Source of the DNA: Tabrizicola aquatica
Lineage (GTDB): Bacteria > Pseudomonadota > Alphaproteobacteria > Rhodobacterales > Rhodobacteraceae
Assembly (NCBI RefSeq): GCF_002900975.1
Contig: NZ_PJON01000004.1
Coordinates: 1 to 64,000, forward strand
Direction: 5' to 3'
Length of the DNA: 64,000 nucleotides
The notes under the pieces were generated by a model, which had not been told where the DNA came from, made no database searches, and worked only from the letters and a program-made list of their open reading frames with translations. The position numbers and the translations under genes are program-made. Positions 17,408 to 26,524 of this stretch are shown in pieces. Each line of letters starts with the position of its first letter. The first letter of the stretch is position 1.

Positions 17408-17839
17408 TTACATCAGCGTGACGGGCGCGCGGTCGCGCAAGACATGCTCGAATCCGCGGCGAAAGCCGGGCTCGGACACCGGGTCGGGCAGGCAGACGGC
17501 CGTGCGCCGCCCCAGGGGATAGGCCGGTTCGTCAAACTCACCACTCACCAGGATCACCCGCATCCGCGCCTCGGCGGCCACCAGCGTGGCAATCGCCCGC
17601 TCGGCCGCCGCGATCCCGCCATAGGCATCACAATCCATCACGAACAGGTCAAAGCCCAGCGGATCGTCCAGCACCGCCGCCAGCGCGGCGGCAAGCTCGC
17701 CCTTGATTTCGACCAGGCTGCCATAGCCCGCCAGACGCTGCGCACAGTCTCCCTCGGGTCGGTCGGTCAAAAGCATGACCCGCACCCCCAGCACATGCGG
17801 AGCGGGGGCCTGTCCGTCGATCCCGGGAAATGTCTGCAC
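17408..17839 (-). CDS. Degenerate response-regulator receiver-like protein
   Basis: A 143-aa stand-alone protein with receiver-like periodicity: LGVRVMLLTDRPEGD (beta1 with acid), LFVMDCDAYGG (possible phospho-acceptor Asp on beta3), and MRVILVSGEFDEPAYPLGRR followed by AVCLPDPVSEPGF (beta4-beta5). The beta5 lysine conserved in true receivers (KP) is replaced by Asp-Pro, so phosphorylation-dependent switching is doubtful. There is no output domain. ATG 17839 is the first start. Neighbours give no sensor kinase. Assignment to the receiver fold is a motif-level inference; function unknown. Confidence 0.55.
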   Translation of the reverse strand: MQTFPGIDGQAPAPHVLGVRVMLLTDRPEGDCAQRLAGYGSLVEIKGELAAALAAVLDDPLGFDLFVMDCDAYGGIAAAERAIATLVAAEARMRVILVSGEFDEPAYPLGRRTAVCLPDPVSEPGFRRGFEHVLRDRAPVTLM

Positions 17840-18009
17840 CGCGCACCTCCATCACCTTGGTTCTGCGTAGCCTGGCATTGCAGCCAGCATTTGCCGTAAA
17901 CAAGGAAAGTTACAGGTGAAAATCGGCGAAGGCGCCACATTCCAGCTAAGGTTGCCGGTCTGCCGCTGCCATGCCGCATCACGGTTGCAATCGTCACCTT
18001 CCAAACTTC

Positions 18010-18037
18010 GTTAACGGCTCTGCTTCGCGCTGTTAAC
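18010..18037. promoter_or_regulatory. GTTAAC inverted repeat upstream of the aldolase-betC genes
   Basis: GTTAACGGC (18010-18018) faces GCTGTTAAC (18029-18037), one mismatch, 10-nt spacer, 67 nt before the aldolase start codon. It is a plausible operator for the choline-sulfate genes. The GTTAAC half-site recurs in the palindrome at 26525-26544 upstream of the CoA ligase. Confidence 0.4.
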
Positions 18038-18103
18038 CTATTTCACCTCGGAATGCAGCCCATGATGCGCGACACTCCGGACGAATCACCAAAGGATGAT
18101 CGG

Positions 18104-18850
18104 ATGAACCAGCACACGAACCTTGCCCATTGGGACCTGCGTCAGGACCTGGCCGCCGCCTTCCGCTGGACCGCACGGCTGGGGCTGCACGAAGCGGTGG
18201 CCAACCATTTCTCGCTGGCGGTGAACCCCGAAGGCACCCGCTTCCTGATCAATCCGAACGGCCGCCACTTCAGCCGGATCACCGCCTCGTCCCTGGTCGA
18301 GATCGACGCGAACGACCCCGCCACCCTCTCGCGCCCCGATGCGCCCGACCCCACCGCATGGGGCCTGCACGGCAGCGTCCATCGCGCCTGCCCGCATGCC
18401 GCCTGCGTCATGCATGTCCATTCCATTCACGCGACCGTCCTTGCCAGCCTTGCCGACTCTCGCCTTCCGGCAATCGACCAGAACACCGCTATGTTCCACA
18501 ACCGCCATGTCATCGACGACCACTACGGCGGCATGGCGTTCGAAGAGGAAGGCGCCCGCTGCGCCCAGCTTCTGGCGGACCCGAAGATCACCACGATGAT
18601 CATGGGCAACCACGGCGTCCTGGTGATCGGCCGCACTGTGGCCGAGACCTTCAACCGCCTTTACTATTTCGAGCGCGCGGCCGAGACCTACATCCGCGCC
18701 CTGCAGACCGGCCGCCCCCTGCGCGTCCTGCCCGAAGCAATCGCCGAGAAAACCGCCCGCGAATGGGAAAGCTACCCCGGCTTTGCCGAGGCCCACCTGC
18801 GCGAATTGCGCGCGATCTTGGACGCCGAGGACCCGTCCTACGCCGGATGA
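18104..18850 (+). CDS. Class II aldolase/adducin family protein
   Basis: A 248-aa zinc-dependent aldolase-fold enzyme. CVMHVHSIHATVLASL holds the metal-binding HxH pair (MHVHS) and MIMGNHGVLVIGRTVAE holds the third histidine, the standard class II aldolase zinc site. ATG 18104 (MNQHTNLAHW) is chosen for AAAGGATG just upstream; the frame is open from 18053. It lies 87 nt before betC in the same direction and is probably co-transcribed, so it may act on a sugar-like or C3-C4 compound linked to the sulfate-ester or choline route. Typical substrates of the family are fuculose- or ribulose-phosphates; none can be assigned here. Confidence 0.88.
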   Translation: MNQHTNLAHWDLRQDLAAAFRWTARLGLHEAVANHFSLAVNPEGTRFLINPNGRHFSRITASSLVEIDANDPATLSRPDAPDPTAWGLHGSVHRACPHAACVMHVHSIHATVLASLADSRLPAIDQNTAMFHNRHVIDDHYGGMAFEEEGARCAQLLADPKITTMIMGNHGVLVIGRTVAETFNRLYYFERAAETYIRALQTGRPLRVLPEAIAEKTAREWESYPGFAEAHLRELRAILDAEDPSYAG

Positions 18851-18937
18851 CGTTTCCGGGACGCCCAGGTCGGTCGGGGGCCAGCGCCGCCGCCCGGCCG
18901 GGGGCAGGAAGGCAGCACGCTTGGAAAGGGCCCGCCG

Positions 18938-20440
18938 ATGACCAGACCGAACCTGCTGATCCTGATGGTCGACCAGTTGAACGGGACGCTGTTCCCCGAT
19001 GGCCCGGCCGATTTCCTGCACGCCCCGAACCTGAAGCGTCTGGCCGCCCGCTCGGCGCGCTTTGCCAATTGCTACACCGCCTCGCCCCTCTGCGCGCCGG
19101 CGCGCGCCAGTTTCATGTCGGGCCAGCTTCCCAGCCGGACTAGGGTCTACGACAACGCCGCCGAATTCGCCTCGGACATCCCGACCTACGCGCACCACCT
19201 GCGCCGCGCGGGTTATCAGACTGCCCTCAGTGGCAAGATGCATTTCGTCGGTCCCGACCAGTTGCACGGCTTTGAACAGCGCCTGACGACCGACATCTAC
19301 CCCGCCGATTTCGGCTGGACCCCCGACTATCGCAAACCCGGTGAGCGGATCGACTGGTGGTACCACAACCTCGGCTCGGTCACCGGGGCCGGCGTGGCCG
19401 AGATCACCAACCAGTACGAATACGACGACGACGTCGCGTTCCAGGCGGTGCAGAAACTCTACGACCTGTCGCGCGGCCTGGACCCCCGCCCCTGGGCGCT
19501 GACGGTCAGCTTCACCCACCCGCACGACCCCTTCGTCGCCCGCCGCAAATACTGGGACCTCTACGAAGGTGCGCCCGAATGCGAGCCACCTGCGGGCCTG
19601 GCTTATGAGGATATGGACCCCCATTCCCAGCGCCTGATGGACGCCTGCGACTGGCGCGGGATGGAGATTACCCCAGATCACATCCGCCGCGCGCGACAGG
19701 CCTATTTCGCCAATATCAGCTACATCGACGACAAGATCGGTGAAATCCTCGCGGTGCTGGAAGCAACCCGGCAGGAGGCCCACATCGTCTTTCTCTCCGA
19801 CCACGGCGAGATGCTTGGGGAAAAGGGCCTCTGGTTCAAGATGAACTTCTTCGAAGGCTCCGCCCGCGTGCCCCTGATGATCGCCGCCCCCGACCTGCCC
19901 GCCGGTTGCGTGGAAACCCCGGTCTCCTCGATCGACCTTGCCCCGACCCTGGCGGCGCTGGCCGGCATCTCGATGGAGGAGGTCATGCCCTGGACCGAGG
20001 GCGTGAACCTGATCCCCGTCGCCAACGGTGCACCGCGCGGCCCCGTGGCGATGGAATATGCCGCCGAAGGCACGATCACCCCGATGGTCGCCCTGCGCGA
20101 CGGCGCCTGGAAATACATCCGCTGCCCGGCCGACCCCGAACAGCTGTTCGACGTGGCGAATGACCCGGGCGAGACGACGAACCTGGCGCAGGACCCCCGC
20201 GCCGCCGAAGTCCTCAGCCACTTCCGCACGCTTGCGGACCAACGCTGGGACCTCGCCGCCTACGACGCTCAGGTCCGCGAAAGCCAGGCCCGCCGCTGGG
20301 TGGTGTATGAGGCGTTGCGGAACGGCGCCTATTTCCCCTGGGACCACCAGCCCCTCCGCGCCGCCTCCGAACGCTACATGCGCAACCACATGGACCTGAA
20401 CATCCTGGAAGACAGCAAACGCTTCCCGCGAGGTGAATAG
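18938..20440 (+). CDS. betC: Choline-sulfatase
   Basis: Hydrolyses choline-O-sulfate to choline and sulfate in the cytoplasm, feeding glycine betaine synthesis. 500 aa, the usual length. The formylglycine motif is C-A-P-A-R with Cys52. [12 protein letters not shown] supplies the first metal-binding Asp, [17 protein letters not shown] the second metal site, and [15 protein letters not shown] is characteristic of BetC. The C-terminus ends with a choline-sulfatase-type tail ([20 protein letters not shown]). No signal peptide. The activating formylglycine enzyme is not in the window. Convergent with the GMC dehydrogenase gene at 20613, separated by a family A palindrome and a family B element. 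Confidence 0.93.
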   Translation: MTRPNLLILMVDQLNGTLFPDGPADFLHAPNLKRLAARSARFANCYTASPLCAPARASFMSGQLPSRTRVYDNAAEFASDIPTYAHHLRRAGYQTALSGKMHFVGPDQLHGFEQRLTTDIYPADFGWTPDYRKPGERIDWWYHNLGSVTGAGVAEITNQYEYDDDVAFQAVQKLYDLSRGLDPRPWALTVSFTHPHDPFVARRKYWDLYEGAPECEPPAGLAYEDMDPHSQRLMDACDWRGMEITPDHIRRARQAYFANISYIDDKIGEILAVLEATRQEAHIVFLSDHGEMLGEKGLWFKMNFFEGSARVPLMIAAPDLPAGCVETPVSSIDLAPTLAALAGISMEEVMPWTEGVNLIPVANGAPRGPVAMEYAAEGTITPMVALRDGAWKYIRCPADPEQLFDVANDPGETTNLAQDPRAAEVLSHFRTLADQRWDLAAYDAQVRESQARRWVVYEALRNGAYFPWDHQPLRAASERYMRNHMDLNILEDSKRFPRGE

Positions 20441-20457
20441 CACCGGCTGCCAGCAAA

Positions 20458-20480
20458 GGTGGGCGCATCGCCCACCCTAC
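20458..20480. repeat. Family A palindrome (GGTGGGCG-CAT-CGCCCACC) after betC
   Basis: An 8-bp perfect stem (20458-20465 with 20469-20476) followed by CTAC, 17 nt after the betC stop, between convergent genes. Other members: 36366, 43989, 47276, 61898. Likely a bidirectional terminator or REP-type element. Confidence 0.75.
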
Positions 20481-20490
20481 TCCCGCCCCG

Positions 20491-20528
20491 GCTTTCATAC
20501 TGGCCCAAATATCCCCGCCGGAGGCTCC
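20491..20528 (+). repeat. Family B element between betC and the GMC dehydrogenase
   Basis: Carries the family core AAATATCCCCGCCGGAGG after TTTCATACTGGCCC. The same core or close variants appear at 26415 (inverted), 26571, 34101, 38440, 38654, 40437 and 45632. Noncoding, of unknown role. Confidence 0.7.
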
Positions 20529-20612
20529 ACGCCCGCCCCATGCGCCACACCCGGCGCAATTCTGCGGCAGCGCCGTCCGAGGGGCTCGATGCCCCGAGGA
20601 CGGCACCTCCCG

Positions 20613-22226
20613 TCAGCGCGCGTCGGCCAACATCGCCTCTGCGCCCTTCCAGCCCATCAGCATGGCCGGCGCATTGGTGTTCCCCGCGATGATGTTCGGA
20701 AACGCACTCGCGTCGATCACCCGCAACCCGCCCACCCCATGCACCCGCAGCCCCGCATCCACCACGGACGTCGCGGCATCCCGGCCCATCCGGCAAGTGC
20801 AGCTCGGGTGATAGACCGTGCCCGACCGCGCACGAAAATCGGCGATCAAATCCTCGTCCGTCATCACCTCCGGCCCCGGCCGCAACTCTTCCTTGATCAG
20901 CCGCGCCAGCGACGGTTGCGCGGCGATGGTCCGCAGGAACTTTACCGCCGCCAGCATCTCCTCGACATCATTGTTGGTGGAGAACGCATTGGCGGTGATC
21001 ACCGGATGATCCTCCGGCCGCGCGGTCCGCAGCCGGATATGCCCCCGGCTGGTCGGGCGGCAGTTCGACAGCCCGATCGACATCCCCGACCAGGGGTCCG
21101 GGTTGAGGATCGGCCGTTCTCCGTCGCGCGGGATCAGGGTCGAGAACGCCTGGAAATACAGCTGCATGTTCGGCCGATCCATGTCGGCCCGCGTGCGGAA
21201 GAATCCGCCGCCATGGTTGATCGACTTGGCCAGCGGCCCGCCGCCACCAAGGAAATATTGCAGCCCCGCCCGCAGCTTGCCCCACCAGGGCCGCAGCTCG
21301 TCATTGTAGGTCGGCACCTTCATCGACCAGGTGTAGTTGATGCCCTGATGGTCGCTCAGGTGATCGCCCACATTCGCATTGTCCAGCACCACCGGGATGC
21401 CCAGGGACTGCAACAGCCCCCCCGGCCCGATCCCGCTCAGCTGCAACAACTGCGGCGAGTTGATCGCGCCCCCGGCCAGAATGACCTCGGCCCTGGCCCG
21501 CAGCACCCGCGTCTCGCCGCCCCGACGATACTCCACCCCCACGGCCCGTCCGCCCTCGATCACCACCCGCGTCACCAGCGCCCCGGTGACAACCGACAGG
21601 TTCGCCCGCTTCATCGCCGGCCGCAGAAAGGCCCGCGCGGCCGAGTTCCGGCGCGCGCCCTTGATCGTCATCTGGTAGACGCCCGCCCCTTCCTGCACCG
21701 CGCCGTTGAAGTCCGGGTTCTCCCCCAGCCCAGCTTGCCCACAGGCCGCGATATAGGACGGCACCAGCGGATGCAGCCCCGACCGGTTGGCCGAGATGAA
21801 CAGCGGGCCACCCTTACCGCGGAAGTCGTCCCCGCCCGCCTCGTTGTCCTCCATCGCGCGATAGGCAGACAGGCACTCGTCCCAGCCCCAGCCGGGGTTG
21901 TCGCGCCCCCAATCCTCGTAATCCGCGCGATGCCCCCGGATCCAGACCATCGCGTTAATGCTGGACGACCCGCCCAGCACCTTGCCGCGCGGCCAATGGT
22001 CCCGCGCCCCGGCCAGACCGGGATCAGGCTCGGTCTTGTACAGCCAGTTCACCGAAGGGTCGTAGAACAGCTTCCCATAGCCCAGCGGCAACTGGACGAA
22101 GAACCGCCGGTCCGACCCGCCCGCCTCCAGCACCGTGACCCTGTGCTTGCCCGAAGCGGTCAAACGGTCCGCAAGGACGCAGCCCGCAGACCCCGCGCCC
22201 ACGATGATGTAATCGGTCTCGTCCAT
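20613..22226 (-). CDS. betA: GMC-family oxidoreductase, choline-dehydrogenase-like
   Basis: A 537-aa FAD enzyme. [18 protein letters not shown] is the N-terminal dinucleotide-binding motif, [20 protein letters not shown] is GMC signature 1 and [16 protein letters not shown] is signature 2. HPSCTCRMG and the C-terminal [18 protein letters not shown] hold the catalytic His/Asn pair region. With betC next door the best guess is oxidation of choline to betaine aldehyde at the inner membrane face, but many GMC paralogues act on other alcohols, and no betaine-aldehyde dehydrogenase (betB), betI or transporter is in the window. ATG 22226 (MDETDYII) is preferred over 22241. Convergent with betC. Confidence 0.85.
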   Translation of the reverse strand: MDETDYIIVGAGSAGCVLADRLTASGKHRVTVLEAGGSDRRFFVQLPLGYGKLFYDPSVNWLYKTEPDPGLAGARDHWPRGKVLGGSSSINAMVWIRGHRADYEDWGRDNPGWGWDECLSAYRAMEDNEAGGDDFRGKGGPLFISANRSGLHPLVPSYIAACGQAGLGENPDFNGAVQEGAGVYQMTIKGARRNSAARAFLRPAMKRANLSVVTGALVTRVVIEGGRAVGVEYRRGGETRVLRARAEVILAGGAINSPQLLQLSGIGPGGLLQSLGIPVVLDNANVGDHLSDHQGINYTWSMKVPTYNDELRPWWGKLRAGLQYFLGGGGPLAKSINHGGGFFRTRADMDRPNMQLYFQAFSTLIPRDGERPILNPDPWSGMSIGLSNCRPTSRGHIRLRTARPEDHPVITANAFSTNNDVEEMLAAVKFLRTIAAQPSLARLIKEELRPGPEVMTDEDLIADFRARSGTVYHPSCTCRMGRDAATSVVDAGLRVHGVGGLRVIDASAFPNIIAGNTNAPAMLMGWKGAEAMLADAR

Positions 22227-22315
22227 GACAGCCCCCGGCAACCGACCGCGACCCTAGCGGCGGGCAGGCGCTGGAACCGTCCGGTTTACGACACTGAATG
22301 TCGCGCTTGGGGTCC

Positions 22316-22427
22316 GCTCCTCGTGCGACTTCGTCTTCTCGTCGCCCGCGAGGCGCGATCCTTCCACCTGGCCTTACCCTGCGCAGCGGCTCGACCCGCG
22401 CGAGGAGTGACGAGGTCATCGACGAGC
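22316..22427. repeat. Family D inverted pair between the OsmC-like and GMC genes
   Basis: The left arm 22316-22344 (CTCCTCGTGCGACTTCGTC then TTCTCGTCG) nearly matches the arm at 6685-6712. The right arm 22399-22427 (CGAGGAGTGACGAGGTCATC then GACGAGC) matches the forward units of the 6.7-kb array. The arms are loosely complementary with a ~54-nt interior. The right arm abuts the stop codon of the OsmC-like gene (22428). Confidence 0.7.
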
Positions 22428-22898
22428 TTAGCCCTCGACCACGAAAACCGGCTCATATTCCACCGGGAAATTCACCGAGCGGGCGATGAAGCAGACCTCG
22501 TGGATGCGGTGATGGATCGCCTCGGCCGCCGCAAGATCCGTCCCCGCCTTCACCCCGACAACCGGCCGAAGGGTCACCTTCACGAACCGCCCCGCACCGC
22601 CGCGCCCCACCTCGCCCAGGCCCAGCGGGCTGTCGGCATAGGAGGTCACCACGATGCCCGCATCGCTGGCATAATGCAGATACCACAGCATGTGACAGGC
22701 CGAGAGCGCGGACAAGAGCAGGTCCTCCGGGTTCATCTTCGACGGATCGCCACCCAGCAGCGGATCGTTGGAACAATGGACCACCGCCTTCCCCGGAACC
22801 GCAATATCCCAGGTCCGGTCATAAGCCTTGTAATGCGCCGTCCCCTCGCCCCGGTTGCCGGTCCATTGGATGCGGGTGGTGTAATCGTGGTTGGGCAT
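22428..22898 (-). CDS. OsmC-family protein
   Basis: A 156-aa OsmC/Ohr-fold peroxidase-type protein. The two redox cysteines expected for the family are present: SALSACHMLWYL (peroxidatic Cys in the central helix) and IHEVCFIARSVNFPVEYEP (resolving Cys). The family reduces organic hydroperoxides with thiol donors in the cytoplasm; here YASDAGIVVTSYAD replaces the more usual OsmC sequence, so the exact peroxide is not defined. ATG 22898 (MPNHDYTTRI) follows GGGAGGC. Divergent from the reductase gene at 23039. Confidence 0.88.
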   Translation of the reverse strand: MPNHDYTTRIQWTGNRGEGTAHYKAYDRTWDIAVPGKAVVHCSNDPLLGGDPSKMNPEDLLLSALSACHMLWYLHYASDAGIVVTSYADSPLGLGEVGRGGAGRFVKVTLRPVVGVKAGTDLAAAEAIHHRIHEVCFIARSVNFPVEYEPVFVVEG

Positions 22899-23038
22899 CG
22901 GTCGCCTCCCTTGCCATGCCGGCAAGCTAGCGCGCCTTGGGCCAGCGAACCAGCCTGGAACGAAATGGAAACATTACCTTGGCAGGACCGCCTTTGCATG
23001 GCATGACTGCCGCTTCCCATGCACTCAGGAGACCCGCG

Positions 23039-23575
23039 ATGCCCACCGGACATGTCTTCATCGGCACCAGCCTTGACGGTTTCGTCGCCCGCACAGACGG
23101 CAGCCTGGACTGGCTGATCCTTCCCGAACACAAGGACGAGGATCACGGATATGCCGCCTTCATCCAGGATATCGACGCCATCGTGATGGGGCGCGGCAGC
23201 TATGAGGCCGTGCTGGCATTCGACGCCTGGCCCTATGACAAGCCGGTTCTGGTCCTCTCACGCCAACTGGCCGGGACCGAACCGCCCGACGCCTTGCGCG
23301 GGAAAGTCAGCTTTGCCGACCTCACCCCCAGCGCCGCGATGGAGCATCTGGGCCGCAAGGGAGCCACCCGGGTCTATGTCGATGGCGGGCAGATCGTGCA
23401 GGCCTTCCTGCGCGACGGTCTGATCGCCGACATGGTGATTTCCCGCGTGCCCGTCCTGATCGGCGAGGGGCGCAGCCTTTTCGGGCCACTCGCAAGGGAC
23501 GTGAAGCTTCGGCACGAGCGGACGGTCACCTTCCCCTCCGGCCTTGTCCAATCGCACTACAGCCTGCGCGCCTAG
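23039..23575 (+). CDS. Dihydrofolate-reductase-fold protein (RibD C-terminal family)
   Basis: A 178-aa NADPH-dependent reductase-like protein. VFIGTSLDGFVARTDGSLDW is the N-terminal strand and loop typical of the RibD_C / YwjB-type reductases. AIVMGRGSYEAVLAF, PVLVLSRQL and RVYVDGGQIVQAFLRDGLI follow in the family order, with the GG turn contacting the nucleotide. AGGAG precedes ATG 23039. No riboflavin or folate gene is adjacent, so the substrate is unknown. It converges on the CaiD-like gene with a 4-nt 3' overlap. Confidence 0.88.
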   Translation: MPTGHVFIGTSLDGFVARTDGSLDWLILPEHKDEDHGYAAFIQDIDAIVMGRGSYEAVLAFDAWPYDKPVLVLSRQLAGTEPPDALRGKVSFADLTPSAAMEHLGRKGATRVYVDGGQIVQAFLRDGLIADMVISRVPVLIGEGRSLFGPLARDVKLRHERTVTFPSGLVQSHYSLRA

Positions 23576-24375
23576 CGACCCTTCCACACCGGGTCGCGCC
23601 TTTCGGCGAAGGCCCGCGCACCCTCAAGCTGGTCCTCGGACGAATACAGCCGGTCCACTGTCGGCATCTGCCGCTTGGTGATCCGGTTCAGCGCGTCCTG
23701 GAAGCGCAGGTTCTCGGCCTCGCGCACCACTTCCTTGATCGCGGCATAGACCAAGGGCGGCCCGCTCTCCAGCAGCCGCGCCAGATCCCAGGCCTTCGCC
23801 AGCAGATCCTCAGGCGCGCAGATTTCCTTGATCAGGCCCCAGCGGAACGCTTCTTGGGCGTCGAACCAGCGGCCCGTCAGCAGAAGGTCCATCGCCACAT
23901 GATAGGGGATGCGCTTCGGAAGCTTGATGCTGGCGGCATCGGCCACTGTCCCCGACCGGATCTCTGGCAGTGCGAAGGTCGCGTTGGTCGAACACAGGAT
24001 CAGGTCCGCCGACAGGGCCAGCTCCAGCCCGCCTCCGCAGCAGATGCCTTGCACCGCTGCAATCACCGGCTTGTTCAGGTTCGGCAGTTCCTGCAACCCG
24101 CCAAAGCCCCCCACGCCATAGTCGCCATCCACCGCATCGCCATCCGCCGCCGCCTTCAGGTCCCAGCCGGGGCAGAAGAACTTCTCGCCCGCCGAGCGCA
24201 GGATGCAGACCCGAAGCGAGTCATCATCGCGGAAGTCCCGGAACACCAGCCCCATGATCCGGCTGGTCTGCAGGTCGATCGCATTGGCCTTGGGCCGGTC
24301 CAATGTGACCTCCAGAATCGCCCCCTCGCGCCGGGTCTTGACCGGCCCCTCGGTCCGCATCTCCATCGCCATCAT
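23572..24375 (-). CDS. caiD: Crotonobetainyl-CoA hydratase-like enoyl-CoA hydratase
   Basis: A 267-aa crotonase-fold enzyme, predicted to hydrate crotonobetainyl-CoA to L-carnitinyl-CoA. GEKFFCPGWDLKAAADGD and AVQGICCGGGLELALSADLI contain the two oxyanion-hole strands, and FALPEIRSGTVADAASIKLP the active-site glutamate region; this pattern resembles CaiD more than fatty-acid hydratases. Translationally coupled to the CoA ligase upstream: its ATG at 24373-24375 overlaps the ligase stop by 4 nt. The carnitine genes upstream support the substrate assignment, but hydration of another short enoyl-CoA cannot be excluded. Confidence 0.82.
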   Translation of the reverse strand: MMAMEMRTEGPVKTRREGAILEVTLDRPKANAIDLQTSRIMGLVFRDFRDDDSLRVCILRSAGEKFFCPGWDLKAAADGDAVDGDYGVGGFGGLQELPNLNKPVIAAVQGICCGGGLELALSADLILCSTNATFALPEIRSGTVADAASIKLPKRIPYHVAMDLLLTGRWFDAQEAFRWGLIKEICAPEDLLAKAWDLARLLESGPPLVYAAIKEVVREAENLRFQDALNRITKRQMPTVDRLYSSEDQLEGARAFAERRDPVWKGR

Positions 24376-26357
24376 ACCCTCCTGACCAGTGCATCCACCG
24401 CCACGGCGCCCTGTTCGCGCACCATGACCGGATTGATTTCGATTTCCTCAAGGCTCTCGTCTGCCAGCATCAAGGCGCCCAGCCGAACCGCGATGGCCGC
24501 CACCGCGGCCATGTCGGCCTTCGCCCGGCCACGATAGCCGTCCAGCAAAGGCCACAGCCGCAGGCCCCGCGCCGCCTCCAGCACCTGCGCTTCCGTCACC
24601 GGCAGGACCAGAGTCACGGTGTCAGCCAGTACCTCGGCCGCCACCCCGCCCATCCCCAGCGTCAGCGTCACGCCATAGACCGGATCGCGGCGCAGGCCGA
24701 CCAGCACCTCGGCCACCGCGCCCGTCACCATCTCCTCGACCAGATAGCCCGTCGCCCCCGGCATCTCGGCCTGCCCCTCCAGCGTCGAAAGCCCCAGCCG
24801 CACCGCCCCAGCCTCGGTCTTGTGGGCGAACCCCAGCCCCTTCAGCGCGAAGGGCGGGGTCAACCCGGCCAGATCCAGCTTGGTAAGGCTCGCCGCCGTG
24901 ACAGACATCGGCACCGCCACCCCAGCCCCTGCCAGCAGCGCCTTCCCCTCCGCCTCGGACAGCATCCGCGTCTCGCGCGGCGCCCGAGCAGCCACCGGTC
25001 CCCACCCATCAAGGCCGGGCGCTGTCTGCGCCGCCTTGATCGCCGCCAGCGCCGTCTCCAGCCCCAGCAGCGCGCAGACCCCTTCCGCCATCATGCCCAG
25101 GACCCGCGTCTCGCCGAAGTTCTCTGCCATCGAGGCGACCGGGAAAGCGACCTTCCCTGTCGCCCCTTGCGCGTCGATGATCGCCTGAAAGGCCGGGTCA
25201 TAACCCGACGGGTCACAGCGATCGGCCCGGGGCGCGTCGATGATGTAGATGCCAGCGTCATAGGCCTCCAGCATCGCGCTGAAGACCTCGGTCGTCTTTG
25301 GCCCGTCCCCCCAGATGAAGGTGTGGTAATCCAAAGGGTTCGAGATCGTCGGGATCTCGCCCAGCACCGCGAACAGCCGGTCATGGGTCGCCTGCGGCAC
25401 CGGCGGGAACTCCAGCCCGAAGGGCGCGGCAAGGTCTGCCACCAGCCCCGCCTCGCCGCCCGAGCAAGACAGCGAACACAGCCGCCGCCCGATCTGCGGC
25501 CCGTGGACATGGAAGATCTTCAGCGTCTCGATCAGCTCCGACGGGCTGTTCACCTCCGCCACACCCACCTGCCGCAGAAAGGCGCTTGAGGCGGCCCCTC
25601 CACCGGCCAGCGACGCCGTATGCGACGCCGCCGCCGTCCGGGAAAGCTCGGTCTTGCCCGACTTGATTGCGACCACGCCCTTGCCCATCGCCCGCGCCTT
25701 CTGCGCAAGCGCGGCAAAGGCCGGCGCATCGTCGATCCCCTCGATGTAAAGCCCCACCGCCGTCACCCGAGGATCATCCAGCAAGGCCCCGGTCAGTTCG
25801 GCCAACCCCACCACGGCGGCATTGCCCAGACAGGCGACATAGGCCACCGGCAGCCCCCGCTGCTGCATCCCCATGTTGATGACGATGTTCGACGACTGGC
25901 TGACCAGCGCCACGCCGGATGTGACCGGCACACCGCCGTGCTGGTCGGGCCAGAGAAGCGCGCCGTCCAGGTAGTTGATCACGCCATAGCAGTTCGGCCC
26001 CAGGATCGGCATGTCGCCCGCCGCCGCCACCAGCTTGTCCTGCAGCTCCGGTTCCCCTGCCTCGGTCCAGCCTGAGGCGAAACAGATCGCACCGCCGGCC
26101 CCCATCGCCGCAAGCTCTGCCACCACGTCCAGCGTGGCAAAGCGGTTTACCCCGATGAAGGTGGCATCAGGGGCCTCGGGCAGGTCGGCAAGGCTGGGAT
26201 AGGCCTTGAGGCCGCCAATCTCGGCCTTGGTCGGATGCACTGGCCAGACCGGCCCCTGGAAACCCATTTTCCGGCATTGTTCGATGACGTTCAGCGCCCA
26301 GCCCGCCCCAAGGACGGCTATGTGGCGCGGGCGGAGAAGACGGTCCAGCCGCGTCAT
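24372..26357 (-). CDS. ADP-forming acyl-CoA synthetase (acetate--CoA ligase family)
   Basis: A 661-aa fused ligase. Residues ~1-130 are a CoA-binding Rossmann domain (HIAVLGAGWALNVIEQC, ILGPNCYGVINYLDG). The middle is the succinyl-CoA-ligase-like domain with AASHTASLAGG, whose His corresponds to the family's phosphohistidine loop. The C-terminal ~220 residues are an ATP-grasp domain (PPFALKGLGFAHKTEAGAV, YLVEEMVTGAVAEVLVG, EIEINPVMV). It probably activates gamma-butyrobetaine, crotonobetaine or carnitine, taking the place of the AMP-forming CaiC. The start ATG 26357 has the sequence GACAGGAA in front. A 276-nt gap upstream contains a palindrome and two inverted family B elements, so it likely has its own promoter. 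Confidence 0.88.
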   Translation of the reverse strand: MTRLDRLLRPRHIAVLGAGWALNVIEQCRKMGFQGPVWPVHPTKAEIGGLKAYPSLADLPEAPDATFIGVNRFATLDVVAELAAMGAGGAICFASGWTEAGEPELQDKLVAAAGDMPILGPNCYGVINYLDGALLWPDQHGGVPVTSGVALVSQSSNIVINMGMQQRGLPVAYVACLGNAAVVGLAELTGALLDDPRVTAVGLYIEGIDDAPAFAALAQKARAMGKGVVAIKSGKTELSRTAAASHTASLAGGGAASSAFLRQVGVAEVNSPSELIETLKIFHVHGPQIGRRLCSLSCSGGEAGLVADLAAPFGLEFPPVPQATHDRLFAVLGEIPTISNPLDYHTFIWGDGPKTTEVFSAMLEAYDAGIYIIDAPRADRCDPSGYDPAFQAIIDAQGATGKVAFPVASMAENFGETRVLGMMAEGVCALLGLETALAAIKAAQTAPGLDGWGPVAARAPRETRMLSEAEGKALLAGAGVAVPMSVTAASLTKLDLAGLTPPFALKGLGFAHKTEAGAVRLGLSTLEGQAEMPGATGYLVEEMVTGAVAEVLVGLRRDPVYGVTLTLGMGGVAAEVLADTVTLVLPVTEAQVLEAARGLRLWPLLDGYRGRAKADMAAVAAIAVRLGALMLADESLEEIEINPVMVREQGAVAVDALVRRV

Positions 26358-26387
26358 TTCCTGTCTCGCCCTGCTGCATATCCACCC

Positions 26388-26440
26388 GGGGGCGCTTCGC
26401 CCCCCGGACCCCCAGAGGATATTTCCAGACAGAAAATGGG
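26388..26440. repeat. GC hairpin plus inverted family B element upstream of the CoA ligase
   Basis: A CCGGGGGCG / CGCCCCCCGG-type hairpin lies at about 26386-26407. It is followed at 26415-26440 by GAGGATATTTCCAGACAGAA, the reverse complement of the family B core and its TTTTCTGTC head. With the copy at 26571 it forms an inverted pair enclosing ~130 nt. Confidence 0.6.
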
Positions 26441-26524
26441 AACACCCCGCCCCGGAATCCGAAGCGAGGTGCCATTTCCTGTCGCGGTCATCGGCGTCCC
26501 CGCCTGTACCGCCCTGAGAGACTC

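Noticed and set aside
18086-20443. 785-aa minus-strand open frame opposite the aldolase and betC genes
   Set aside because: It is antisense to two well-supported genes with catalytic motifs, has no recognisable domain and no plausible start.
20433-23006. 857-aa plus-strand open frame across the GMC and OsmC genes
   Set aside because: It runs antisense through two confirmed genes and through repeat elements; composition is shadow-like.
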